Source: Chromatiales bacterium 21-64-14
Lineage (GTDB): Bacteria > Pseudomonadota > Gammaproteobacteria > 21-64-14
DNA: 64,000 nt
Assembly: GCA_002255365.1 (NCBI GenBank)
Contig: NCBI01000010.1
Coordinates: 1 to 64,000 of the forward strand
Direction: 5' to 3'
Shown here: positions 9,629 to 17,334 of the stretch, piece after piece
Layout of the letters: every line of letters starts with the position of its first letter
Numbering within the stretch: position 1 is the first letter of the stretch
Program-made: the position numbers and the translations under genes
Notes under the pieces: model-generated
The model's input: the letters and a program-made list of their open reading frames with translations, nothing else
What the model was told of the DNA's origin: nothing
Databases searched by the model: none

Positions 9629-10224
9629 ACCTTTCCGATTTCAAGGAATTGGACCTGGATTTCCACAACGCCGGCAGCTGGCCGTGGCCGGTCAAGGGTG
9701 TATTTATCGGTCTGTTGAGCGTGGTGGTGCTGTTTGCCGGCTATTGGTTTGACTTGAGTCACCAGTGGGAGGGTCTGCAGCAAGCACGTCAGCAGGAGGT
9801 CTCCCTCAAGCAGGTCTTCGAGTCGAAGCAGAGGAAGGCCGCGAACCTGGAGGCCTACGAGAAGCAGCTGGTGGAGATGCGTAAATCGTTCGGCGCCATG
9901 TTGCGTCAGTTGCCGAGCAAGACCGAGGTGGCCGATCTCCTGGTGGATATCTCCCAGACCGGGCTGGCGAGCGGCCTGGAATTCCGCCTGTTCAAACCGG
10001 AACCGGAAATCCGTAAGGATTTCTACGCCGAGCTGCCGATCCGCATCGAGGTCACCGGGCAATACCATGAATTCGGGAAATTTGTGAGCGGTGTCGCCGC
10101 GTTGTCCCGGATCGTGACCTTGCACAACATTTCCATCAAGCCGGAGAACAAGTCCGGCAAGCTGATCATGGATCTCACGGCCAAGACCTACCGCTATCTT
10201 GAGGAAGGGGAGGGCGGAAAATGA
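9625..10224 (+). CDS. pilO: Type IV pilus inner-membrane protein PilO
   Basis: A 199-residue partner of PilN. After a short cytoplasmic segment comes a membrane helix (about 25-42, VKGVFIGLLSVVVLFAGYWF), a coiled coil and a C-terminal ferredoxin-like domain with ISQTGLASGLEFRLFKPEP and PIRIEVTGQYHEFGKFVSG. The PilNO heterodimer links PilM to PilP/PilQ across the periplasm. GTG 9625 overlaps the pilN stop (GTGA) and the end overlaps pilP (ATGA), so translation is probably chained. Confidence 0.95.
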   Translation: MNLSDFKELDLDFHNAGSWPWPVKGVFIGLLSVVVLFAGYWFDLSHQWEGLQQARQQEVSLKQVFESKQRKAANLEAYEKQLVEMRKSFGAMLRQLPSKTEVADLLVDISQTGLASGLEFRLFKPEPEIRKDFYAELPIRIEVTGQYHEFGKFVSGVAALSRIVTLHNISIKPENKSGKLIMDLTAKTYRYLEEGEGGK

Positions 10225-10784
10225 TTGCCCGCGCCCGCTTGCCCCGGAATACAGCTTGCCGCACGCGCTGGCTGACCATGCTTCCGGCCCTCCTCGCCGT
10301 CACGCTGCTCGGCGGCTGTGGCGGTGACCGGATGGCCGATCTGCACCAGTACGTGAAGCAGGTGGAAGCGCGTCCCGGCGGGCGGATTGCGCCGCTGCCC
10401 GAGGTCCGGCCCTACAAAACCTTTACCTACGACGCTTCCCAGTTGAAGGACCCGTTCTCTCCCGCGCGCCTGGCTGGTGGTGTGAAGGCACCGGTGACCA
10501 GCACGAGCAAGATTCGCCCGGATACCACGCGCCCGCGGGAACCGCTGGAGGCCTATTCGCTGGATACCCTGCGCATGGTCGGAACCATTGAGAGGGGCGG
10601 TCACACCTGGGCCCTGGTACGAGCGCCCGATGGGACTATCTTCCGGGTCCAGGATGGTAACCACATGGGCCAGAACTACGGCAAGGTGGTAAAGATCACG
10701 GAAAGCAGGGTGGCATTGGTCGAGATCGTACCCGACGGAATGGGAGGCTGGATGAAACGCGATGCCTCCCTGGCACTGAAGTAG
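10221..10784 (+). CDS. pilP: Type IV pilus lipoprotein PilP
   Basis: A 187-residue inner-membrane lipoprotein. The N-terminus is basic, then hydrophobic, with lipobox LLGGC (C33). A proline-rich linker leads to the beta-sandwich domain (from about 105) containing YSLDTLRMVGTIERGGHTWA and VQDGNHMGQNYGKVVKI, the conserved PilP region that docks to PilQ. The 4-base ATGA overlap with pilO keeps it in the operon. The N-terminal tail is longer than usual (33 residues before the cysteine). Confidence 0.95.
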   Translation: MIARARLPRNTACRTRWLTMLPALLAVTLLGGCGGDRMADLHQYVKQVEARPGGRIAPLPEVRPYKTFTYDASQLKDPFSPARLAGGVKAPVTSTSKIRPDTTRPREPLEAYSLDTLRMVGTIERGGHTWALVRAPDGTIFRVQDGNHMGQNYGKVVKITESRVALVEIVPDGMGGWMKRDASLALK

Positions 10785-10809
10785 GAAATCCCATGGGGAG
10801 CGCTAAAAA

Positions 10810-13023
10810 ATGATGTTGCCACAGACAGCCCACGCTACGGATGAGTGGGTGACGGCCGCTCGGACCCCGGAGGGACGTTTCCGGGTGTCTATGAGCCGGG
10901 CCTGGCACCTGCTGCTATTGTTGATCGCGGCCCTCGCCGCCGGATGGGCGTACGCGGAGCCGGTGTACGCCGCCAACGCGCTGGAGAACGTCAGTTTCTC
11001 CGCGCTGCCCGGGGACCGGGTGCAGGTGGTTCTCACCCTGGCGCAGCCCGCCGCGGAGCCGGTCGGGTTCACCACGGACCATCCGGCACGCATCGCGCTG
11101 GATCTGGCGGATACTACGAACCAATTGTCCCAAAAGAGTCAGGCCATCGGGGTGGGCGTGGCGCGCAGCATCGCGACCGCCCAGGCCGACGGGCGTACCC
11201 GTGTGGTGTTGAACTTGGTGCAGTTGGTGCCCTACGCGACGCGCGTCGAAGGGAAAAAAATCGTTATTACGCTCGCCAGCGCACCGGCTCAGGCGCCCGC
11301 CGCCATGCAGGCGGGGGCGGAGACGGCGGGTGCCGCGACCGGAGCCGGTATCACCGGCGTCGATTTCCGGCGCGGAGACGCGGGCCAAGCCCTGATTACC
11401 GTTGATCTCTCCAACCCTTCAATTTCCTGGAACCTGCATGAGGAAGGCAAGGCGATCCTTGTGGACTTCATGAATGCGAGCCTGCCCGAGCGTTTGGAGC
11501 AGCGGCTGGATGTCACGGACTTCGCGACCCCGGTGACCACCGTGGATACCTACGCCCAGGGCAACGGCGTGCGGTTGGCGATCACCCCCCATGGTGAGTA
11601 CGAGGACATGGCCTATCAGGCCGGCGACAAGCTGACCATCGAGGTCAAGCCGGTCACCGCGGCTCAGAAGGAGGCCGCCGCAAAGGAGAAATTCAAGTAC
11701 ACCGGACAGCGGCTTTCGCTCGACTTCCAGGATATTCAGACGCGGGCGGTGTTGCAGCTCATCGCGGACTTCACCAACACCAATATCGTTGTGAGCGACA
11801 GCGTGAAGGGCAGTATTACCTTGCACCTGAAGAACGTGCCGTGGGATCAGGCCCTGGCCATCATTCTCCAGACCAAGGGCCTGGCCATGCGCCGCAGCGG
11901 CAACGTCATCATGGTGGCGCCCAGCGACGAGATGGCCGCACGGGAGAAGCTCGAGGCCGAGGCCCAGAAGCAGATGCAGAAGTTGGAGCCGCTCAAGGCG
12001 GAATTCATCCAGGTCAACTACGCCAAGGCCCAGGATATCGCCAAGCTCCTGCAATCCAAGCAGGGTGGCCAGGACAACAGCGGATTCCTGTCCTCGCGCG
12101 GCAGCGTGACCGTGGACGCGCGCACCAACACGCTGCTGGTGCAGGATACCCCCAGTAACCTGGATAAAATCCGCAAGCTGGTGCAGACCCTGGACATCCC
12201 GGTCCGCCAGGTGTTGATCGACTCGCGGGTCGTGATAGCGAACAACAACTGGAGCCGGGATCTGGGATCCCAGTTCGGGTTCAGCCGTTCCACCACCTAC
12301 GGAAACAATGGCAATTTCTATACGGTGGGCGGCACCCAGGCTGGCACCACGACGTTCCCGGGGGGGACTACAGGGTTCCAGGCACCCGCCGGCAGCGGCA
12401 ACGAAGGGTTGATCTCCACCCTGCCGGTGGCCAATCCCACCGCGGCCCTGGGGATCGCCATCGGGCGCATTGGCAGCCACCTGCTGCAGCTTCAGCTCTC
12501 CGCGATGCAGGCCGAGAACAAGGGTGAGATCGTCTCCAGCCCGCGGGTGATTACCGCCAACGACATGACGGCTACCATCGAGCAGGGCGTGGAGATCCCC
12601 TATCAACAGGCCACTTCCAGTGGCGCCACCTCGGTGCAGTTCAAAAAGGCGGTGTTGAGCCTGAAGGTCACCCCGCACATCACACCGGACGACCGGATCA
12701 TCATGGATCTGCTGGTGAATAAGGACAGCGTCGGGCAGGTCTTCTTCGGTGTCCCCAGTATCGATACCAGCAACGTGCAGACCCAGGTGCTGGTGGACAA
12801 CGGCGAGACGGTGGTGCTGGGCGGTATCTACCAGCATACCGACACCAACGAGAAAGATACGGTGCCGGTGCTGGGGGATATTCCGGGAATCGGTTTTCTG
12901 TTCCGTAATACCCAGAAGGTCAACGACCGTTCCGAACTTCTGATCTTCGTCACGCCCAAGATCATGAAGGATACCCTGCGGGTGGATCAGATGCGCTTGG
13001 ACAGTGCCGGCGCCGGGCAATAG
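10810..13023 (+). CDS. pilQ: Type IV pilus secretin PilQ
   Basis: A 737-residue outer-membrane secretin, the gated pore for the pilus fibre. A late signal peptide (AWHLLLLLIAALAAGWAYAEP, about 29-49) precedes AMIN domains, an STN/N0 domain (LSLDFQDIQTRAVLQLIADF), an N1 domain and the secretin core ending NDRSELLIFVTPKIM. The core shows the conserved VVLGGIY and VPVLGDIPGIGFLF. ATG 10810 has GGGGAG at 10795-10800; the internal ATG at 10891 would give a more ordinary signal peptide but has no ribosome site. Last gene of the pil operon, followed by a terminator. Confidence 0.95.
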   Translation: MMLPQTAHATDEWVTAARTPEGRFRVSMSRAWHLLLLLIAALAAGWAYAEPVYAANALENVSFSALPGDRVQVVLTLAQPAAEPVGFTTDHPARIALDLADTTNQLSQKSQAIGVGVARSIATAQADGRTRVVLNLVQLVPYATRVEGKKIVITLASAPAQAPAAMQAGAETAGAATGAGITGVDFRRGDAGQALITVDLSNPSISWNLHEEGKAILVDFMNASLPERLEQRLDVTDFATPVTTVDTYAQGNGVRLAITPHGEYEDMAYQAGDKLTIEVKPVTAAQKEAAAKEKFKYTGQRLSLDFQDIQTRAVLQLIADFTNTNIVVSDSVKGSITLHLKNVPWDQALAIILQTKGLAMRRSGNVIMVAPSDEMAAREKLEAEAQKQMQKLEPLKAEFIQVNYAKAQDIAKLLQSKQGGQDNSGFLSSRGSVTVDARTNTLLVQDTPSNLDKIRKLVQTLDIPVRQVLIDSRVVIANNNWSRDLGSQFGFSRSTTYGNNGNFYTVGGTQAGTTTFPGGTTGFQAPAGSGNEGLISTLPVANPTAALGIAIGRIGSHLLQLQLSAMQAENKGEIVSSPRVITANDMTATIEQGVEIPYQQATSSGATSVQFKKAVLSLKVTPHITPDDRIIMDLLVNKDSVGQVFFGVPSIDTSNVQTQVLVDNGETVVLGGIYQHTDTNEKDTVPVLGDIPGIGFLFRNTQKVNDRSELLIFVTPKIMKDTLRVDQMRLDSAGAGQ

Positions 13024-13041
13024 CGGCGCGCGCTTGTTGGG

Positions 13042-13074
13042 GAAGAAGGCCCGGAAACGGGCCTTCTTCATTTT
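13042..13074 (+). terminator. Hairpin terminator after pilQ
   Basis: A perfect 12-bp inverted repeat: GAAGAAGGCCCG (13042-13053) and CGGGCCTTCTTC (13058-13069) around a GAAA tetraloop, followed by ATTTT. The T-run is short, so some transcription may continue into aroK, which starts 50 bases on. Confidence 0.75.
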
Positions 13075-13120
13075 GGGCCCGGCTTGCGGCGGCGCGGGGT
13101 TTCTGGCATATCTGGCCGGT

Positions 13121-13684
13121 ATGAACAAACTGGCCAATCTGTTTTTGGTAGGCCCGATGGGCGCGGGTAAAACCACCATCGGGCGCCAACTGGCCCGGGC
13201 CCTGGGATGGACCTTCCATGATGTGGACCGGGAGATCGAGACCCGCAGCGGTGCGGATATCCCGCTGATCTTTGATCTGGAAGGCGAGGCGGGATTCCGT
13301 ATCCGGGAACGGGCGGTATTGGAAGAACTCACCGGGTTGCAGGGGGTAGTGGTCGCCACTGGCGGTGGTGCCGTGCTGGACCCCCTCAATCGCGACCACC
13401 TGACGCGCCGGGGACGGGTGATCTATCTGCACGCCTCAGTGGCTCAGCAGCTCAAGCGCACTGCCCGGGACCGTCACCGGCCGCTGCTGCACACCCGCGA
13501 CCGGCGCTTGCGTCTCGAGGAACTCATGGCGGTGCGCGAGCCCTTGTACCAAGCGGTCGCGGAGCTGACGGTGGATACCGACGGGCGTACCGTGCGGGCG
13601 GTGGCTGGCGATATTCTCCAGCGTCTCGGCCTGGAGTCCTGCGTGCCACCCCGGCGGCCGCGTACGGTCCGCCCCAAAGCCTGA
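13121..13684 (+). CDS. aroK: Shikimate kinase
   Basis: A 187-residue shikimate kinase (ATP-dependent 3-phosphorylation of shikimate, aromatic amino acid pathway). It shows the P-loop GPMGAGKTT (11-19), DVDREIE for Mg/shikimate, [12 protein letters not shown] and ATGGGAVL for shikimate, and RPLLHT near the lid. ATG 13121 ([11 protein letters not shown]) is the family start; the frame is open upstream through the pilQ terminator but is not coding there. Together with aroB downstream it follows pilQ as in many gammaproteobacteria. Confidence 0.95.
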   Translation: MNKLANLFLVGPMGAGKTTIGRQLARALGWTFHDVDREIETRSGADIPLIFDLEGEAGFRIRERAVLEELTGLQGVVVATGGGAVLDPLNRDHLTRRGRVIYLHASVAQQLKRTARDRHRPLLHTRDRRLRLEELMAVREPLYQAVAELTVDTDGRTVRAVAGDILQRLGLESCVPPRRPRTVRPKA

Positions 13685-13710
13685 TTTCCGCGTTTCGAAC
13701 CCGTAGAATA

Positions 13711-14808
13711 GTGGCCGTGAGAACCCTCAACGTCGACCTGGGCACCCGCAGCTACCCGATCTACATCGGTAGTGGCCTATTGGACCGCGCGGAGGGGTTC
13801 GCGCGGCACATCCCGGGTCGGCGGGTCCTGGTGGTGACCAATGAAACCGTCGCGCCCCTTTATCTGGCGCGGCTCCAGGCGGCACTGGCGGCGTTCGAGA
13901 ACGACGCAGTCGTGCTTCCGGACGGGGAGCAGTACAAGACCTTGGAGGTCTTGAACCGGATCTTCGATGCCCTGTTGGAACGCCGCCATGACCGTCAGAC
14001 CACGCTGGTGGCGCTGGGCGGTGGCGTAGTGGGGGACATCACGGGTTTCGCCGCCGCCTGCTACCAGCGCGGCGTGCATTTCATTCAGGTGCCGACCACG
14101 TTGCTGGCCCAGGTGGATTCCTCGGTGGGGGGTAAAACCGGCGTGAACCACCCACTGGGTAAGAACATGATCGGGGCATTCCACCAGCCGCGCTGCGTGG
14201 TGGCGGATACCGATACCTTGGGGACCCTGGACGATCGGCAGTTTCGGGCGGGGATCGCGGAGGTGATCAAATACGGCTTGGTTCAGGACCGTGAGTTCTT
14301 CGAGTGGTTGGAGATCCACATGGAGGACTTGCTGGGTCGCAACGCGGAGGCGCTTGCCTTCGCGGTGGAACGTTCGTGCCGCGACAAGGCACAGGTGGTG
14401 GTGGCGGACGAACGGGAGGGCGGACAGCGGGCGTTGCTCAACTTGGGCCATACCTTCGGCCACGCCATCGAGACCGGCACCGGTTATGGGACTTGGCTCC
14501 ATGGCGAAGCGGTCGCTGCCGGGATGTGCATGGCAGCGCAGCTCTCGGCGCGCCAGGGTTGGCTGTCCACCCAGGCGGTGGAACGGATCAAGGTCTTGCT
14601 GCAGCGTGCCCAGCTACCCACGGCGCCGCCGCCGGAATTCGATGCGCCGCGGTTCCGTGAGCTAATGGCCGTAGACAAAAAGGTGCGCGATGGGCAACTG
14701 CGTCTGGTGCTGTTGAAGGCCATCGGTCGTGCGGTGGTCACCGAACGCTTCGACGGGCTGGAACTCGACGCGGTACTCGCCGGGCCGGTGTCGACGGATC
14801 GCGCTTAG
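13711..14808 (+). CDS. aroB: 3-dehydroquinate synthase
   Basis: An enzyme of about 365 residues converting DAHP to 3-dehydroquinate (second shikimate step), NAD- and metal-dependent. Signatures: DGEQYKTLE, the NAD-binding [35 protein letters not shown], the metal/active region [11 protein letters not shown] with later GHTFGHAIE and [10 protein letters not shown], and VDKKVRDG near the end. Start: GTG 13711 or, equally well, GTG 13717 (then RTLNVDLG as in relatives). It follows aroK by 26 bases and is probably co-transcribed. Confidence 0.95.
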   Translation: MAVRTLNVDLGTRSYPIYIGSGLLDRAEGFARHIPGRRVLVVTNETVAPLYLARLQAALAAFENDAVVLPDGEQYKTLEVLNRIFDALLERRHDRQTTLVALGGGVVGDITGFAAACYQRGVHFIQVPTTLLAQVDSSVGGKTGVNHPLGKNMIGAFHQPRCVVADTDTLGTLDDRQFRAGIAEVIKYGLVQDREFFEWLEIHMEDLLGRNAEALAFAVERSCRDKAQVVVADEREGGQRALLNLGHTFGHAIETGTGYGTWLHGEAVAAGMCMAAQLSARQGWLSTQAVERIKVLLQRAQLPTAPPPEFDAPRFRELMAVDKKVRDGQLRLVLLKAIGRAVVTERFDGLELDAVLAGPVSTDRA

Positions 14809-14835
14809 GCGCGATTTCCGTGACGGGCGGCCCCG

Positions 14836-15087
14836 ATGCGGATCTATCTCCAGGTGCCCGCCGTCGATGATCATCCGCCGCGGTTCTACCATCTGATGTT
14901 GCAGCCGGACCTGTTGGACGGTTGGAACGTCATTCGCGAATGGGGTGTGCAGGGCGCCGCCGGGCGGGTACGGCGCGAGCACTACCCGAACCGCGAGCAG
15001 GCCCAGCAGGCCCTGCTGTCCGTGCGGGATCAACAGGTGCGGCGCGGATATCGGGTGGTATTCATGGAAGGGACGGCGTCGGTCTGA
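14836..15087 (+). CDS. Small stand-alone WGR-domain protein
   Basis: An 83-residue protein that is essentially one WGR domain: RFYHLMLQPDLLDGW followed by REWGVQGAAGRVRREHYPNR and then QQVRRGYRVVF. The tryptophan and glycine of the namesake motif are present (WGVQG in place of WGRQG). WGR domains bind nucleic acids in PARPs and bacterial polyA-polymerase/MolR-type proteins; isolated copies in proteobacteria have no assigned function. It starts 28 bases after aroB on the same strand and probably rides in that operon. Confidence 0.8.
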   Translation: MRIYLQVPAVDDHPPRFYHLMLQPDLLDGWNVIREWGVQGAAGRVRREHYPNREQAQQALLSVRDQQVRRGYRVVFMEGTASV

Positions 15088-15169
15088 TCCCCCGGTCGGC
15101 AGCGTCCCCGCTGGGGCATCACGGGGTCGGCTCTGCTATGCTGAGCGCAAAGCCGGAGGCTACTCGTCC

Positions 15170-16975
15170 ATGAGGGCAGCGGGCATGGGGTCTGTGCAGA
15201 CGGCAGGCGCTGCATCCATCGATCCAACCTATCTGGCGGTGCTGGGGTTGCGCCGCGCTCCGTTCGGTGCCGAGGACGGCCCGGAGTTCTTCTACAAGGA
15301 CCCGGCGCTGCTGCAACGGCTCAATCTGCTTCGTCACCTGGTCCAGTCCACCGACTTCCTGATCGTGGTACGTGCCCCGGAAGGTGGGGGCAAGACCACG
15401 CTGTTGCAGCAACTGCGGACGCGGGCGGACGAGAGTTGGCGCCTGTGCTGGATCGACGGCGACTCCGCACGGTCCCCGGACGACCTGTTGTGCCGACTCG
15501 CGCAGGCATTCCAGGACCCGGCCAGCCCCGGGGACGGCGCCGTGCTCCGGGACACCCTGATCCGGATGCGCGGTCAGGGGTTGCTTCCGGTGGTGCTGGT
15601 GGATGATGCCCACCGGCTGTGCGGCGCGGTGTTGGCGGCGCTCGCGGATCTCGTGACCCCACATGGCGGGGAACGTCCGCCGGCGCGGGTGGTGCTGTTC
15701 GCTGAGCCGGGGATCCAAGAGGTCCTGGCGGGACTGGATCTCGCGCCGGAGGCGTGCAAGGCGGTACACGGGGAGGACCTTCCTGTGTTCAGCCAGGAGC
15801 AGACCGAGGCTTATCTCATGCACCGCCTCCTGGCGGCGGGTCTTTCCGGAGACAGTCCCTTCACGTCTAAGCAGGTCAAGCAGATACAACGACGTGCCGG
15901 CGGAATGCCGGGCCGGATCAACCAACAGGCCCATCAGATCCTGTTGGCGTCCTGCCCGGCCGCGGCGGGAGACCCGGCCCGTCACCGTGGCCCGACGTTT
16001 CTCCGGTTGGGGCCTGGGATCGCCTTCGCCGGGCTTGCCATGGTCCTTGCGGTGGGGTTGATCCTGTTGCAGAAACCGCTGGGGCGCTGGCTTTCGGAGC
16101 CCGCCCTGGAAGCCCCAGGTGCTGGGCGGCCACCGGTGGCGCTGCGCCGTACCGAAGAAGGCCCCCCACGACGGTTGGCCGCGGCTTCTCGGCCCGCCGT
16201 GTCGCCCCTGGCCCAGGCCGCTGGGGTGGCACCCCCATCGGCACCCCCATCGCTGCCCCTCATGGCCAAGGCGCCCCAGGGGTCGTCTGCTACGAAGGCG
16301 GCGGCTGGATCACCGCGATCGCCCGCCACCCCCAAGGCCGTTTCCTCCGTGGCCTTCTCCATTCCCCCGGTAGGCACATCCGGCGACCGGGGACACGACA
16401 CGGCACCGCCGAGCGCGCCGCCAAAGACCCCCGTCTCCCGCGCGCCCGATAGCGTGGGGGACCACGGGGTAGTCACCGCGGCGGCGCCCAGCACCGCGAC
16501 ACCCTCACCATCGACCCAGAAAACGGTGCCGCCGGGGCCAGCGTTTAAGGCGAAGGTGATTCCTCCGACGTCCACCGCGCAGGCCCGTGGGACGCTATCC
16601 CCCAGGTCCGATCACACCGCGCCGATTCTGATTCGGGATGCGGCGTGGTTGTTGAACCAAGCCCCCGACCACTACACCGTACAGATCATCGTCCTGGGTC
16701 AGGAGGCCGCCCTGCGCCGGTTCGTCCACCGCCATCGCTGGCGTGCCGACGTCGCCTACTTCAAGACCCGGATCCCGAAAGGGGAGGCCTACGCCCTGGT
16801 GTACGGCACCTTTTCGTCCCGGCACGCGGCGCTCCACGCTGCTCAGGACCTGCCGAAGGCCGTGCGTCGCGATCACCCCTGGGTGAGACGTATGGCGTCG
16901 GTGCAGGCCGCCATCGCCATCGCCGGGGCCCGCCCCAACCCCAACCCCAACCCCAACCCCAACCCCAACCACTAG
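15170..16975 (+). CDS. DamX-like AAA ATPase with SPOR domain
   Basis: A 601-residue membrane protein. The N-terminal ExeA-like ATPase starts with LGLRRAPFG; its Walker A is APEGGGKTT (69-77) and Walker B VVLVDDAH. A membrane helix lies near 282-300 (GIAFAGLAMVLAVGLILLQ). A long Pro/Ala/Ser/Thr-rich periplasmic linker follows, then a C-terminal SPOR domain (HYTVQIIVLG ... YALVYGTFSSRHAALHA), which binds denuded septal glycan. The layout matches the DamX-like ORF located after aroB in gammaproteobacteria. ATG 15170 has GGAGG at 15155-15159. The last 13 residues are a Pro-Asn repeat encoded by a hexanucleotide tract. Confidence 0.85.
   Translation: MRAAGMGSVQTAGAASIDPTYLAVLGLRRAPFGAEDGPEFFYKDPALLQRLNLLRHLVQSTDFLIVVRAPEGGGKTTLLQQLRTRADESWRLCWIDGDSARSPDDLLCRLAQAFQDPASPGDGAVLRDTLIRMRGQGLLPVVLVDDAHRLCGAVLAALADLVTPHGGERPPARVVLFAEPGIQEVLAGLDLAPEACKAVHGEDLPVFSQEQTEAYLMHRLLAAGLSGDSPFTSKQVKQIQRRAGGMPGRINQQAHQILLASCPAAAGDPARHRGPTFLRLGPGIAFAGLAMVLAVGLILLQKPLGRWLSEPALEAPGAGRPPVALRRTEEGPPRRLAAASRPAVSPLAQAAGVAPPSAPPSLPLMAKAPQGSSATKAAAGSPRSPATPKAVSSVAFSIPPVGTSGDRGHDTAPPSAPPKTPVSRAPDSVGDHGVVTAAAPSTATPSPSTQKTVPPGPAFKAKVIPPTSTAQARGTLSPRSDHTAPILIRDAAWLLNQAPDHYTVQIIVLGQEAALRRFVHRHRWRADVAYFKTRIPKGEAYALVYGTFSSRHAALHAAQDLPKAVRRDHPWVRRMASVQAAIAIAGARPNPNPNPNPNPNH
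16933..16970 (+). repeat. CCCCAA hexanucleotide tandem repeat
   Basis: Six tandem CCCCAA units (16933-16968) plus a partial unit end two codons before the stop of the DamX-like gene and encode six Pro-Asn pairs. The unit is a multiple of three, so copy-number change would lengthen or shorten the tail without shifting frame. Confidence 0.95.
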
Positions 16976-17334
16976 TTCCGTGCTTTCCCTTCACGGAGTG
17001 CCGGTACCCATGAGATTTTGGGTGGGTTGGCCGGGGGGTTGCGCGCGCTCCCTATAGAAGCGCCCCCGGCACCGTAAACGCCGCCTGGCAGGGTGGTTAC
17101 AAGCGCCGAGAATCCTATGAAAACACGGGTTGAATCCCACCGTGTTTCGTTGAATGGGCCCATCCCCGGCGCTATACTCCCATACCCTTTTGCCTGCGGT
17201 GAGCGTTCCGCGTGGCGGTTTGGTTGTGGCCAGGCTTCGGGGAATACGGAACGTCCCGGTCGGCCCACAGTGACGGTGGGTGCCGGCGTCCGGGGGTTGA
17301 ACCTGTTTGGATCTGGAGGCGTGAGACTGCAGCC
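16976..17334 (+). promoter_or_regulatory. gltB promoter and long leader
   Basis: This 359-bp gap has no convincing gene. It contains a strong sigma70 promoter: TTGAAT (17150-17155), 17 bp, TATACT (17173-17178). Transcription would start near 17185, leaving a leader of about 150 bases before gltB. Just upstream, AAACACGG (17121-17128) and CCGTGTTT (17140-17147) form an inverted repeat ending 2 bp before the -35, a possible operator. GGAGG at 17315-17319 is the likely, rather distant, ribosome site. Confidence 0.65.

Noticed and set aside
11419-13389. A 656-codon frame antisense to pilQ
   Set aside because: Shadow of the secretin gene; no domain and no plausible ribosome site.
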